A stretch of 64,000 nucleotides of DNA. It comes from Ulva prolifera (Eukaryota; Chlorophyta; Ulvophyceae; Ulvales; Ulvaceae). Shown here one piece after another: positions 1 to 10,832 of the stretch. The DNA is taken from assembly GCA_023078555.1 (NCBI GenBank), contig CM041198.1, positions 7,611,836-7,675,835 on the forward strand. The letters run 5' to 3'. Position numbers and translations under genes: made by a program. Within the stretch, counting starts at the first letter, position 1. Every line of letters begins with the position of its first letter. The notes under the pieces are model-generated. The model saw only the letters and a program-made list of their open reading frames with translations. It had not been told where the DNA came from and made no database searches.

Positions 1-3000
1 CAGGCGCAGTCCACCGCGGCCACCGGCCTCCTCAGCCTCGACTCCACCTCCTGGCTGACCACGCCCGCGCCCAACCCGACCGAGGTCATCTGGGACAACG
101 TGACGTGCCCGCACCAGCAGCGCGGCCTGCGCCAGCTCGCCGGCTGGGGCATCCTCGCCGCTGTCATCGTCTTCTTCTTCCCCATCATCTTCGCCCTGCA
201 GCAGATCGTCAACCTGCAGGGCTACGCGGAGCCTGACAACTGGGCGCAGTGGCTCCTGGACGCCCCGCTCCTCGGCAGTGCGCCCCCCCCCCCCCCCCCC
301 CCCCCCCCCCTTCGCCCCTGCTGCAGCCACTGCCCCTCTCCTCCTGCCGTGTTGCTCCTTCTGCAGAGCCGTCTCCTGCTCCGTCTCGGGTCTTGGGTCG
401 CACTCCTGACTTGGCGAATGTCTAGAATGCAGAACACAACAAGCAGCAGCTGATGCTGGTATCTCTGCGTGAGTGTATGTGCTGATGCAAGCAGCCTGGG
501 TCGTCATGGAATCTATCATGGCAGTGTTGTCAGAAACAAAGTCTCCCAAAAATAAAAGAAGAAGGCACAAAAATTCTGTTCTGCTGCTGCGCCAACCACC
601 CGGCGCGCACCCAAGCCTACCGCAGCCCCCGGCCGCAACGCCCTAGGCCCGCACGTGCAGACCTGCTCAAGACGATCATGCCGACACTCGCGCTCACAAT
701 CATCCTCGCCATCATGCCGATGGTCCTGAAACTCGTCGCCGCGAAGATCGAGAAGCAGCCCTCCCTCTCTGCCGTCGACTTCTCGCTCGGCCAGAAGTAC
801 TTCATCTTCCAGTTCTTCGTCGTCTTTGTCTTCAACACGATCCTCGGCGCCGCCTCCACCGGCACGAGCGGCGGCGACTCCGCGCTGCCGGTCGTTGACA
901 TCTTTAATGACCTCAAGAAGGACCCTAGCCTCATCACCGACTGGCTTGGATCGGCGATCCCGCAGCAGGTGTCCCCCTGCCCTCCTCCACATGCTCTGCA
1001 TGCCTTGCATGCTCAGCCTTCCCTTGCTGCCCTGCTGCTGCCAGGCCCCATCTCTTGCTCCACCCGGCTGGTGCCACGACAGATCTAGTGTACATCTCCT
1101 GTGAGCCTAAGCTTTGTGTTTGCCCCCCCCCCCCCCCCCCCCCCTCTCTTTCTTTTCTTTTGTTGTTTGGCGTCACATGCCTGTACATCGCTTTTTTCAG
1201 CCATCACCAGCCCTGTCGGCACCGCCATGCCGCTGCTGCGGGAGACGTACGTGTCGTGTGTGATTTTCAGCGCGTCACCGCGCACTACCACCTACCGATT
1301 GCTTGCCGGTGGTGCGTCGTGCTGCGCACGCATGCCGTGCATCGTGCTGCGCATGCATGCCCATGCATCGTCCGCCCCCTTGTCCGCTGCCTGCACCCTC
1401 GCAGCCGCGCTCCATCAAGCCGGGCCGCAACCCGTGTGCACCTCCGCAGGCATCCTACTTCCTCTCGTTCCTGCTCACAAAGGGCGTCCTCGCGTCGTCC
1501 ATCCGCTTCCTGCGCGCCCCGGGCGCCGCGATCTACTTCATCCTGAGCAAGATCTCGAGCAGCGAGCGCGCGAAGAAGCGCACGTGGTCGCACCAGTACG
1601 CCTCGTACGGCACCGCCATCCCCTCCGACTCGATGGCCTTCCTCATCCTCATCGTCTTCTCCGTCTCGCAGCCGTTCGTGGCGGGCGCGGCGTTAGTGTA
1701 CTTCTTCTGCAGCCACTTCTACTGGCGCTACGACCTGCTGTACACCAAGCGCGAGGCGTTCCAGTCTGGCGGGCTCTTTTGGCCTGTGGTGCGCACGTTG
1801 GTTTCTCTGGACGCAGTTCCATGCACATGCAACTACAGGGTTTCCCTGATAGGCTCTGGGCACCCGGTCTGATCAGCATACACACGTTTGTGCAAAAGAT
1901 CACAGCATGTTTTGCATGTGCCAACGACCTCTGTGGTGCAGATGTTTAACCAGATGCTGGTCGGCCTGATCGTCTTCCAGCTGACGTACATCGGCATCCT
2001 CGGAGTGAAGCGCTTCCCCTTCAGCGTGCTGCTCATCATCCCGCTCATCATCACGCTGTGCTGGGCCGTCATGATCAACCGCAAGTTCGGGGAGCCGCTG
2101 CGGCACCTCGCGGTGCACACCGCCGCAGATCTCGACCGCGCTGACCTCGTGCGCGCCCTCCCCTCCCGCCTGCTCCGCTGCAACGTTGTCGCCACCTGTC
2201 GCCACGTGGACACATGACCACACGGTGCTGTTGCTCGTAATGACGCCAGAGCTCGGGGTGTCACCGGCAGCGTGCTTCAGCATCTGCAGCTGCGAGGCTG
2301 TTTGTGCAAAATCCCGCTTATCGGTGTTTACACACTGTGTCTGCGTCAGCTTGCGTGGGCGACACGGAAGCTCATGCCATGGATGAAGCAGTCTATCAAT
2401 AGTTTTTTGTGTCAGGTCTGGCTGAGTGGGTGTGGGTGCAGAAGTACGACTGGATGAAGCATCTCACGGATGCGGAGATGCAGCAGATGAAGGCGGACAA
2501 CTGGGACGTGGAGGACGTTGAGCTCGGACCGATCACGGAGCGTTACTTGCAGCCCAGCCTGCAGTTTGACGCGGAGGAGTACGCCCGGGTCATCTCTCAG
2601 GGACGCGAGGCGTCCCGCCTGGTTGACCTGTACAACAACGGTGGCAAGGTGCTCTCACGCTTGATCTTCATCTTGACATTTGGCCCTTGAAAACAAAATC
2701 AAGTTTGGCAGGCAGCCTGAGCTTGCTCAAGTCAAGGAGGATGCACTGGCACTTGTGAGAGCTGACCCCTGTCACGCGTCATGCCTGGCGTGGCATTTCC
2801 GGATAGATCTCGGTTTCTGTATTTGATTGCTTTCACAATAAACAAGTCTGTGGGATCCGCATAGCACGAGCGCTGCCTCAGGCAGCAGGCAGGCCTGTCC
2901 ATCACATGGCCTGAGCATGGCATCCAGGAACTGCCGCATTGGGGCACATGCGCACCCATTCCGTGGCTGTGGGGTGTGGGATGATTGTGGCCTCAGGGCT

Positions 3001-3144
3001 CAACTATGATGGCTGCTGCAGGTGGCTGGTGAAGGCTTGCTGCAGACGTACAACAGCGTCGGGCCGCTGCTGCTCGAGGATCACGGCGAGACAGCAGACA
3101 AAGACAAGTCCGTCAAGCGCGGTTCTGCCGAGAACGCTGTCTAG
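1..3144 (+). CDS. OSCA/TMEM63 (CSC1-like) mechanosensitive cation channel, 5' end missing
   Basis: Probable exons are <1-277, 661-968, 1450-1788, 1942-2148, 2442-2648 and 3022-3144. They join in one frame and give the last 486 residues before a TAG stop. The first exon holds the family hallmark APNPTEVIWDN followed by a long hydrophobic segment. Later exons hold the RSN1_7TM (DUF221) membrane region: repeated hydrophobic helices, a QQASYFLSF block and the GGLFWPVMFNQML block that precedes the last helices. The C-terminus (KYDWMKHL onward) is cytosolic and acidic. Proteins of this family are dimeric, stretch- or osmolarity-gated, Ca2+-permeable channels of the plasma or organelle membrane. The N-terminal helices and most of the first cytosolic domain lie upstream of the window. 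Donors are GTGCGC at three introns, GTGTCC and GTGCTC at the others. Introns 1 and 2 carry long C runs. Family assignment is firm; the last exon, with little similarity expected, is the weakest join. Confidence 0.85.
283..310 (+). repeat. C28 homopolymer in channel intron 1
   Basis: A run of 28 C begins five bases after the 5' splice site (donor GTGCG at 278-282). It sits wholly inside the intron. Length is probably unstable and may be misread by sequencers. Confidence 0.9.
1123..1144 (+). repeat. C22 homopolymer in channel intron 2
   Basis: A run of 22 C followed by a T-rich tract inside the intron 969-1449. The C and T tracts followed by TTTTTTCAG at 1200 look like an acceptor, but the frame argues for the acceptor at 1448-1449. 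Confidence 0.85.
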
Positions 3145-3777
3145 TGTGGGCAGTTGGATGGGCAGCAGCCTCTTTCAGGTTGCGTGCTGACTTGTGTGAC
3201 GCCCTCCGTGAGGGTGGCTCTTGAGGGCAACGATGTGTGGATCATGCCCTGGCAGGTAGCATGACTCTAACTGCAGATGTGTGTACACAGAGCTACGTGG
3301 CAGCTGTCATGCGTGGCCTGGTTTCTATATGTGCTGGCTCTTCTGAATCTCTCTGGAAGATGAGGCAAATGCCCTAGCGGCAAGCAACGACCCACTGTTG
3401 CATGCTTTCTTGAGCTGGGCAAGAAGCAGCTGGCTGGAGTAGGAAGGTGTGTTGAGTGAGCTGGGGTTCATGTGGGTGTGCCTGGCTGTTCGCAAGGGTA
3501 TTATTGTGTCTGGTGTTGTCTTTTTTGAATTGTGTGTGGTCATTGATGGGATGTGCCTTTCGGCTTCTACCTCGACGTGTCTGCGAGGCAAGCAGGCCAT
3601 ATGTGGTGGCCTTCTACGGAAGGGCAAGATCGTGCTGCATGGTTTTTGGTTTTATTTTGATGGGCTCTGACGACAAGTGTGCCCAAATTGAGTGGTTGTA
3701 GGCACCACCAGGTGCTTGGTCTTGAGCTGGGGAAGGCCAAGCAGAGTATTGGCTGTGGTGAGATGCCAATAAATGGT
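3145..3777. other. 3' flank of the channel gene
   Basis: No ORF or repeat that I can support. It should contain the 3' UTR and polyadenylation region of the channel gene. The stretch is less GC-rich than the exons. It ends at the target site of the LTR element. Confidence 0.5.
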
Positions 3778-3782
3778 ACAAC

Positions 3783-3997
3783 TGTTACGAGGACAATTGA
3801 GACTCAGCAGTACATGCAAAGTGGGATCGTAATGTCAGTATTGACTCAGGTACAATCCGAAGTAATTGACCTAGTATACTCAATATATAGTACCGTTAGA
3901 CACAGACCAGTACACTGACACAGTAGTACGGTCAATCCCTATATGTCGAACACAGTCAGCCTCTCTAAGTCGAGGACTGATAGGTGACTTCCTAACA
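3783..3997 (-). repeat. LTR (3' LTR of the Ty3/gypsy element)
   Basis: A 215-bp repeat, TG...CA, nearly identical to 6078-6292. It is the downstream LTR because the internal region reads on the minus strand. Confidence 0.95.
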
Positions 3998-6077
3998 ATA
4001 GCTCCCCCCTAAGTCCTCAGACGCAAGAGGAAAAGCCAGACAAGCACAATAAGAGCTTAGGCAATAATAGGTCAACTTCCTCTCTTAACCAATCCAGTTA
4101 GAGCAAAACAATGCAGAAGCTGTAGACAACAGCAGCCTTAAAAGGCGATGCCAGTAGGCATGAATCCTATAAACCCCTTCAATATCAGCCAGGACCATAG
4201 CGCTGGTCTAGCTGTTGATGTAGCAGGAGATCAACTTCATCATCAGAGTCGACTTCATGCTCCAGTGTCTCTTTGGAGATGTACGACGAAACAGAGTCGC
4301 ATTGTTTCTCTTCGCTTCGTGGAAATGTCTTCTCAAACTTCTTTATTAAAAGTAGCTCTTCAGGCGCCAGCAGAGCGGACTGCGGCTGCCAGAGTGTGGA
4401 GCCATCCTTCCTCACTACGAGGTACTGAGCAGGGATGTCCAGGAAGCTGTCCAGATCCCGAGGCGCCCGGCCATGCCGACGTCGATCTATAATCTGTACA
4501 ACAGGATTGAAAGTAGGATGTAGATCAATGGGAGGCAGAGTTGGCTCGAACTCCCTGTCCGGATCAGGGAAATATGGTCGCAGATGCGACACATTGATCA
4601 CATCATGTATACCAGAATACACTTCAGGCAACTTGATACGATAAGCATTGGGGCCAACTGCTTCTACAACAGTAAACGGGCCCACAAACTTGGGCAACAA
4701 CTTGCGGACCTGGCCATCCACGGGCCGGACACGCAAGAATGAAGATGAAAATCCTTCACCAAATCATCAGCTTTGAAAACAGGAGGATTACTGGCAGCTT
4801 TGTGAGCTTTGATCATGGCACGACGCGCATGTTCAAGACTGCGCTGGCCCTGTGCAAGCATGTTACCACGCTCGCGAAGCCACAGATCGATGTCAGGATC
4901 AGAGTCACTCTGCACAGCGATCATAGGAGCACGCAAGTCACGAGGTGACCAGCCAAATAGCAACATATGCGGTGTGAATCCTGTAGCAGAATGAATGGTA
5001 TTGTGATAAGCATACAGCAGCGAAGGAATCAACTCTTCCCAATCAGATTGATGCTGGGACACAAAGGAACGAAGCATAGACAGAAAAGTCCTATGAAAGT
5101 TCTCAGTCTGACCATCAGTCTGCGGATGGTATGCAGTTGAATGGAACAACTTCACACCAATGCTGCGCATGATGCGCTTCATGCGTGCAGCAGTCAAGCG
5201 CGAATCACGATCGCCAAGGATGGACTCAGGCAGACCAACCCATGAAAAGACTCGTTCATACAACAGCTCAATCAGACCAGCAGTAGACATTGTCTTGGTG
5301 CATGGAATCACGATGGCATATTTCGTGAACCTGTCAATGATAGCAAGGTAGCCGTCGTTACCGCCCTTCGATTTGGGAAGACCGGAGACCCAGTCGAGTG
5401 TGATCCACACAAATGGCTGTCGCGGGGCCGGAAGGGGGTGGATCTCAGGCTTAGGCTGTTGGGTCGACTTGGTCCGTTGACAGACGGGACACCTGCGCAC
5501 ATAGTCCTGAACGGCAGTGGTCATGTCAGGCCAATAATAATGCTGAGCAAGTGCGTCAAACGTCTTTGCGAAACCAAAATGACCACCTACTTCCAAATCG
5601 TGGAAGTCATGCAGCAGCTTAGACCTAAGTCCGTGATAATCCGGCACGTACAAGCGATGCTTGCCATCACGGGTAAAGTACAATAGACCATGTCTATACT
5701 GGAGATCAGAGCGAGTCTTAGACCTAGCTTTGCCAAGCATACGCTTACCCTCAAACGTCTTATGCAAACCATCCTTGATCTGCGTCAGAATGTCGTCGTA
5801 TGGCACAAATGCAGAGACAAGCATCAGCCGCAGATCACATCTCCTAGACAATCCATCAGCAAATGAATTCGTAGACCCAGGCACATAATGCACTTGGAGA
5901 TTGAACTCCGACAGGTGCTGCTGCCACCGCACTTGGCGAGGCGACAGGTTGCTCTGCTGCTTAGCAAGTGCAACAAGCTGCTCTTTCTGCTCCTGGGAGA
6001 GCTGACCAAATACGTCTTGCATATTTGCATCACCCATGTTACAGGAATATCTCAAAACTCGGTCACCGATACCAAAT

Positions 6078-6292
6078 TGTTACGAGGACAATTGAGACTC
6101 AGCAGTACATGCAAAGTGGGATCGTAATGTCAGTATTGACTCAGGTACAATCCGAAGTAATTGACCTAGTATACTCAATATATAGTGCCGTTAGACACAG
6201 ACCAGTACACTGACACAGTAGTACGGTCAATCCCTATATGTCGAACACAGTCAGCCTCTCTAAGTCGAGGACTGATAGGTGACTTCCTAACA
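6078..6292 (-). repeat. LTR (5' LTR of the Ty3/gypsy element)
   Basis: A 215-bp repeat nearly identical to 3783-3997, followed by the second copy of the ACAAC target duplication. The primer-binding site lies just inside it. Confidence 0.95.
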
Positions 6293-6297
6293 ACAAC

Positions 6298-7409
6298 CGT
6301 GTTGGTCCAAACACACTGTGTGGTGTTGGTAAGAGTGAACATGCCACTGCATTTGAAGCTTCTGCTACTCACATCTGAATGACAGTCAGTATTCATCGTC
6401 ATTTAAGATCGCCCATCTTATTGCCCGCCAAAGAAATATGCTTGTGCTATCGTAACTTCTTTCGCTATGCGCTTTTCGAGAAACGTAGATGCCAACACTT
6501 ATAATGCTTGCCAAGCTGAAGCCCGCTGGAAATAAAAGGTACTGAATTAGAAAGTTCACTGGTTGATGCTGTATTACATGAAAATCACGGACCGGTATAT
6601 CATGTTTCGGCCTTGCCAAAGGGCCTCATCAATCAAATGCTCATTGGTATGCATGGGTGGATGCCGATGTATGTATGAAACACATCACAATCTGCCAACG
6701 GTGTCGTCTCTGTCCACCTTGTGTTAACGGTGGCGATAGACACCTGCAGCTGAAGAATTCCCGAGACCATGTACTCAAAATATTCACATTCACTGCTCTG
6801 ATCGTTGCGTAGCTTCTGTGTGACTGTAGAACAAATTACAAGAGCGTGATGCATGGCAGAGCGCCAAAGCCCACAAGCAGGAGCGTTGTCCGCGTGTGAG
6901 GGTAGGTTGAGCTGTCTTGTACCAGCACTGGAGCAGGAATGCCTGAGCAACAGAAACAGGCCAAAGCACAGAAGAAATAGGCTACAGAGATTCTTCTGAA
7001 CTTTCGGAAGATTATTCAGTGGCTTGGCCTCGTGTGCGCGTTCGAGTCAGCGTGGATCGCGTTGTGTATGGCTACAAGGGACCCAGAAGCCCAAACATCT
7101 ATCACTGCAACGTAGTTACGCTTAGAGCCTGGTTGTGCGAGCACGCAAGTGCTGAGGCACTGCGAGACATGCCACCAGTTCCGGACTCGTGAGTATGAGA
7201 TCCGGTTGTGCCCCCGCAGCTGTGCACCACGCATCCGTTGACATGCAACGCTGAACACGTCCGCAGCACTGAAACGCGACGGTAGCACATATCCCACTGC
7301 ATCTCTCACTCTTACACAATTACAGAGCACGACCCGTGTTGCGTGTCACCACGTTGGCAACGCATTCTGAGTGCCCAGCAACGCTCACAAGTGCCTCGAG
7401 CCAGATCAG
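6298..7409. other. Upstream region of the F-box/SPRY gene
   Basis: No convincing ORF or repeat. Only the part near 7410 is likely to carry promoter and 5' UTR sequence. No clear TATA box was identified. Confidence 0.4.
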
Positions 7410-10211
7410 ATGGGACGAGGAGTCACGTTTGGAGTCAACGCCGTGTCCACGGCCGCTGGTCCGGGGACGACGTTGTCTGACCTGGATGACGGCTCTTTGG
7501 GCATTGTGCTGTCACAACTATCTTTGCAGGACATGAGCGCCCTGGCGCTCACCTGCAAAGCTCTGTCAGGCAGCGTCGTCAGGCAGGACGAAATTTGGAG
7601 AAACGTCCTGATCAACATCTTGCCATTCAAGCCATACTGCCTGCCAAAGACAGCTCCCACGGCAGAGCGCTGGTACCATGTCGTCAAGCACTACTGCTCA
7701 ACTCTGCGATCCCCATCCAACCAGGTACTCCCGCACATCCTTGCACATCTACATCATAGATCCCAACAGCATAGCCACCACACTGCCTGCGCCTGTACGA
7801 CCTCTTCCCTCTCCAGGTCGCAGAGGCTGCCGTCATCGATACCAAAGACTGGACAACAGGAGGCGAAGATGCCGAGACAAACACCACCAAGCTGCATCCA
7901 CTGTACCACCGCAAGAGCCTATCTCTGCCCTCCTTCTTCGCAGCGCCTGACATGTCATCCAATCCCATGTTCACCTGGAACTCGAGCATGCAGCTCCGCG
8001 ATGGCTTCACACTCCGAGCCGATCCAGCCTTTTCTTCAGCAGCTGACGAGAACGGGGGTGGTCGCCGGCGTGTCGCAGCGGCCGTCATCCGCCGTACATT
8101 TCCATTCAGCCACGAAGGCACTGCACTCGTCGGGGCGCCGTCCGTCCGCTACTTCGAGGCTGAGATTCTGCAGCTGCCCCGATCAGGTCGTGTGAACATC
8201 GGGGTGGTGCTGGATCGCACGCACATGCCTTGGATGCGCGCGGACGTACCGGCCGGCCACTTCAGCGGCACATGGGAAGGCGCTTTCAAGGTGACGCTCC
8301 CCCACTTGCAATCACATCTCAGATCTATCGTGTCATGTTGAAGCTCGTGCACTTCCGCACCCGAAGATCACGGCAGCAAGCTCATGCAGCTCCTGGTCCG
8401 GTGCCTTCCATCCTGCTACGTATTACCATCCGGCTGTCCCTTTCAAGCCCGGCCATGGATAGAGCTGCAGACGCCGCTTATGGCTTGTGGGATCCCATTG
8501 GCGCACACGAACACGCTCAACCTCACATCCAGTGCTTTGGACCCATCCCCGCGCACACTGTAACATCACAGCCCAAGCGCAGGCATACGGCAGCCTTGAG
8601 CACGCAGTGCATATGCATGCCATGCCCGCGCGGATGCACACCGCTCCCGCAGACGAATCCACACCAGTGACTGCAATCGGGCCCGCTGAACGTGCCCGCC
8701 GCAAGCCGACGGCCCTCAGCAGCGGCGGTCAGCCCGCGGGTGTTGGTGTGCAGGCAGTCGGCTGGGCCGCGTGCGAGGGCCGCATCTACCCCGGCCCCAC
8801 GGACACCCCCTGGCACGCACGCGGCGCGCCGTTCAGCCCCCCTGTGGCCGCGGAGGGCGCCGTCCTCGGCTGCGGCATGGACATCCTGTCCAACACCGTC
8901 TTCTTCACCTGCGACGGCGCCGTCATCGGCACCGCACACCCGGCGGGCCGCGGCGCCGCCGCCGCGCCGCGATCCACGTACGCGCCCGCCCCCGTGTCGG
9001 CCGTGTCGGACAGGTGCACCTGCTCATGTTTCCACACCCCGCAGCGACCTGGCCCCAGGCTGCCTCGGGGAGTCGTGCATGCGGCTTGAGTCCGTGGTGT
9101 GGGCTGGAGAATGCAGCTGCATGCACGATTCTTGGACCGGATGAAGCCCTGCGGCCTCCTTCACTTGGACCGAGGCTGCTACGCAAGGCAGGGGGCGCGA
9201 CCTGCAGACTGGGTTCCGTTCTTGCGGTTTTGTTTGGACACACGAGTAGCGCTCCCAGACCCCGTTCAGCTACAGTCACAGGGGGACGACGGTTGTGCAG
9301 GGCGGGTGGGCAAGGCGGTGGCGGCAGCGTGTGGGGCGACAGCAGCAGCAGCGGCGGCAGCGACGTGGCCGGCGGCGGCGCGGAGCGCTTCCTTGACTCC
9401 CTCATGTCCCTCCGCCGCAGCTCCAAGAGCTTCGGGCTGGACACTGCTGGGACCGACTTCCCCGCCGGCACGCCTGAGCATGTGCGGCCCCGCCCCCCAC
9501 ACTCCCCGCCGGGGGGGGTCGGGGTTCCCCATGCATGATGCCACGTATGCGCGCATGCATGTATCGCAGACCCGGTCCGACCGCATCCCACACATAACTC
9601 CAATGCGCGTATATATAGTCTGGCTGACTGCTTATGATTTGTGCGCATGCATGCAGACCATGCATGCGCTGGATGTGGCGCACAGCATGTTTGCGCTGTC
9701 GCTGCAAGGAGGTGCCACTGTGCGTGTCAACCTCGGGCAGACGCCGTTCCGGTTCGACGTCGGCGAGGCTCTGGCGGCGCCGCATGCTGTGCGTGGGGCC
9801 CGCGCGGGGGGCGCGCCTGCCGCCGGCGACGCCGACGAGCGTGCCTCGGTCACGTCCTCGGTGGGGGGCCTGTCTCTCGGCGGCGCATCCGGCCGTGCCT
9901 GGCGCACCTCCCTCGGCGGTGGCTCCGCCGCATCAGAGGGTGGCGAGAGCTGCGGGACCCCTGTGGACGACACATTGGCCACTCCGGAGGGTGGCGGCGG
10001 CCTCGGCGCGGCGGACCGCATCGCGGCGAGCCTGCGCGAGCTCGCGCGCAACTGGAGTGCGCGGTCGTACGGCAGCGAGATCGACGACGACGTGCGGTCT
10101 GCCCTGCAGCGCCTCGGCAGCGACGTGCGGCGCTGTGACAGCGGCGCCGCAGGCGGCGGCCTTGACGCTGTACTGACCTGGCTCGGTCTTGGCGGCACGG
10201 CGCGTCGGTGA
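7410..10211 (+). CDS. F-box and SPRY domain protein
   Basis: Exons 7410-7724, 7817-8290, 8754-9013, 9301-9481 and 9657-10211 join in frame to 594 residues, ending TGA. The start is the first ATG in the open frame. Residues about 25-75 match an F-box (LSDLDDGSLGIVLSQLSLQD, then ALTCKALSG and the IWRNVL helix). About residues 140-380 form a SPRY domain: RYFEAEIL, NIGVVLD, AVGWAACEGRIYPG, LGCGMDILSNTVFFTCDG and VRVNLGQTPFRFD. The exon at 9301-9481 inserts about 60 Gly/Ser-rich residues before the last SPRY strands. The C-terminus is low complexity. F-box proteins recruit substrates to SCF (Skp1-Cullin-F-box) ubiquitin ligases, and here the SPRY domain would bind the substrate. No neighbour suggests which one. 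All introns except the third are phase 0. Exon 4 is the least certain. Confidence 0.75.
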
Positions 10212-10799
10212 CGCTGCCCCGGCTCGGTGCGGATGCTGGAGCGGGCCGCACCCAGGTCTGCAGCTGGGGATGGCCGTGGGTCGCTGCGGATACGGTGGCC
10301 CGGGGGGTTTCTCTGCTCCGGAACCGGACCCCTGTGTGCTGGATTCTGGGCGTGGAAGCCGTGTGCAGGGCGCCTGCATTCATGAAACGGTGAGAGTCGC
10401 GCTCTCCGGCTCTCTGCAGAGTGAGCTGATCACTAGCCTCACGGATCGCGAGAAAGTCCAATCCATACGGATGCGTTCATTGACATGTAACCACGGACAA
10501 TCGCCGTCCAAATGGACACTCCACGCGGACACGTTCACTCGAGTGCTCGTGTCATGATGCATCCGCTGTGCTGCACCGGAAAGAATGCATGCATGCCAAG
10601 AGGTTCCGGCGTGCAGCTTTTGGCTCAGCAGTGGCTCGGCCCGCATACGCCGACGGTGACGTGGCTCACGCCAAAGGCGTGGAGGCGGAGGTCGTCCATG
10701 AGCAACGCTGGAATGGTTTGCGCTATTGCAAGGGATTCAGGGCTTGGAGGCGGTGAGGTCTGTGACAGGGACCGCATGTGCACGGCTCTGGGGGAGGGG

Positions 10800-10832
<33 letters not shown>

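Larger units (their letters stand above)
3783..6292 (-). mobile_element. Ty3/gypsy LTR retrotransposon, short and broken
   Basis: The element is bounded by two 215-bp direct repeats starting TG and ending CA. A perfect 5-bp target duplication, ACAAC, lies at 3778-3782 and 6293-6297. It reads on the minus strand. Next to the right-hand (5') LTR is a primer-binding site starting TGGTATC, which resembles the complement of initiator tRNA-Met. Next to the left LTR is a G-rich polypurine tract. Inside lie the end of an RNase H domain, an integrase with an HHCC zinc-binding region and the DDE core, and a C-terminal part that resembles the chromodomain-type tail of chromovirus integrases. Gag, protease and reverse transcriptase are not present, so the copy is broken, with roughly two or three lesions, and non-autonomous. 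The LTRs differ at about one base in 215, so insertion was recent. Confidence 0.93.

Noticed and set aside
1201-1449. Possible extra channel exon after the TTTTTTCAG acceptor
   Set aside because: The acceptor looks good, but the encoded peptide does not fit the family. The exon starting at 1450 continues the conserved QQASYFLSF block in phase.
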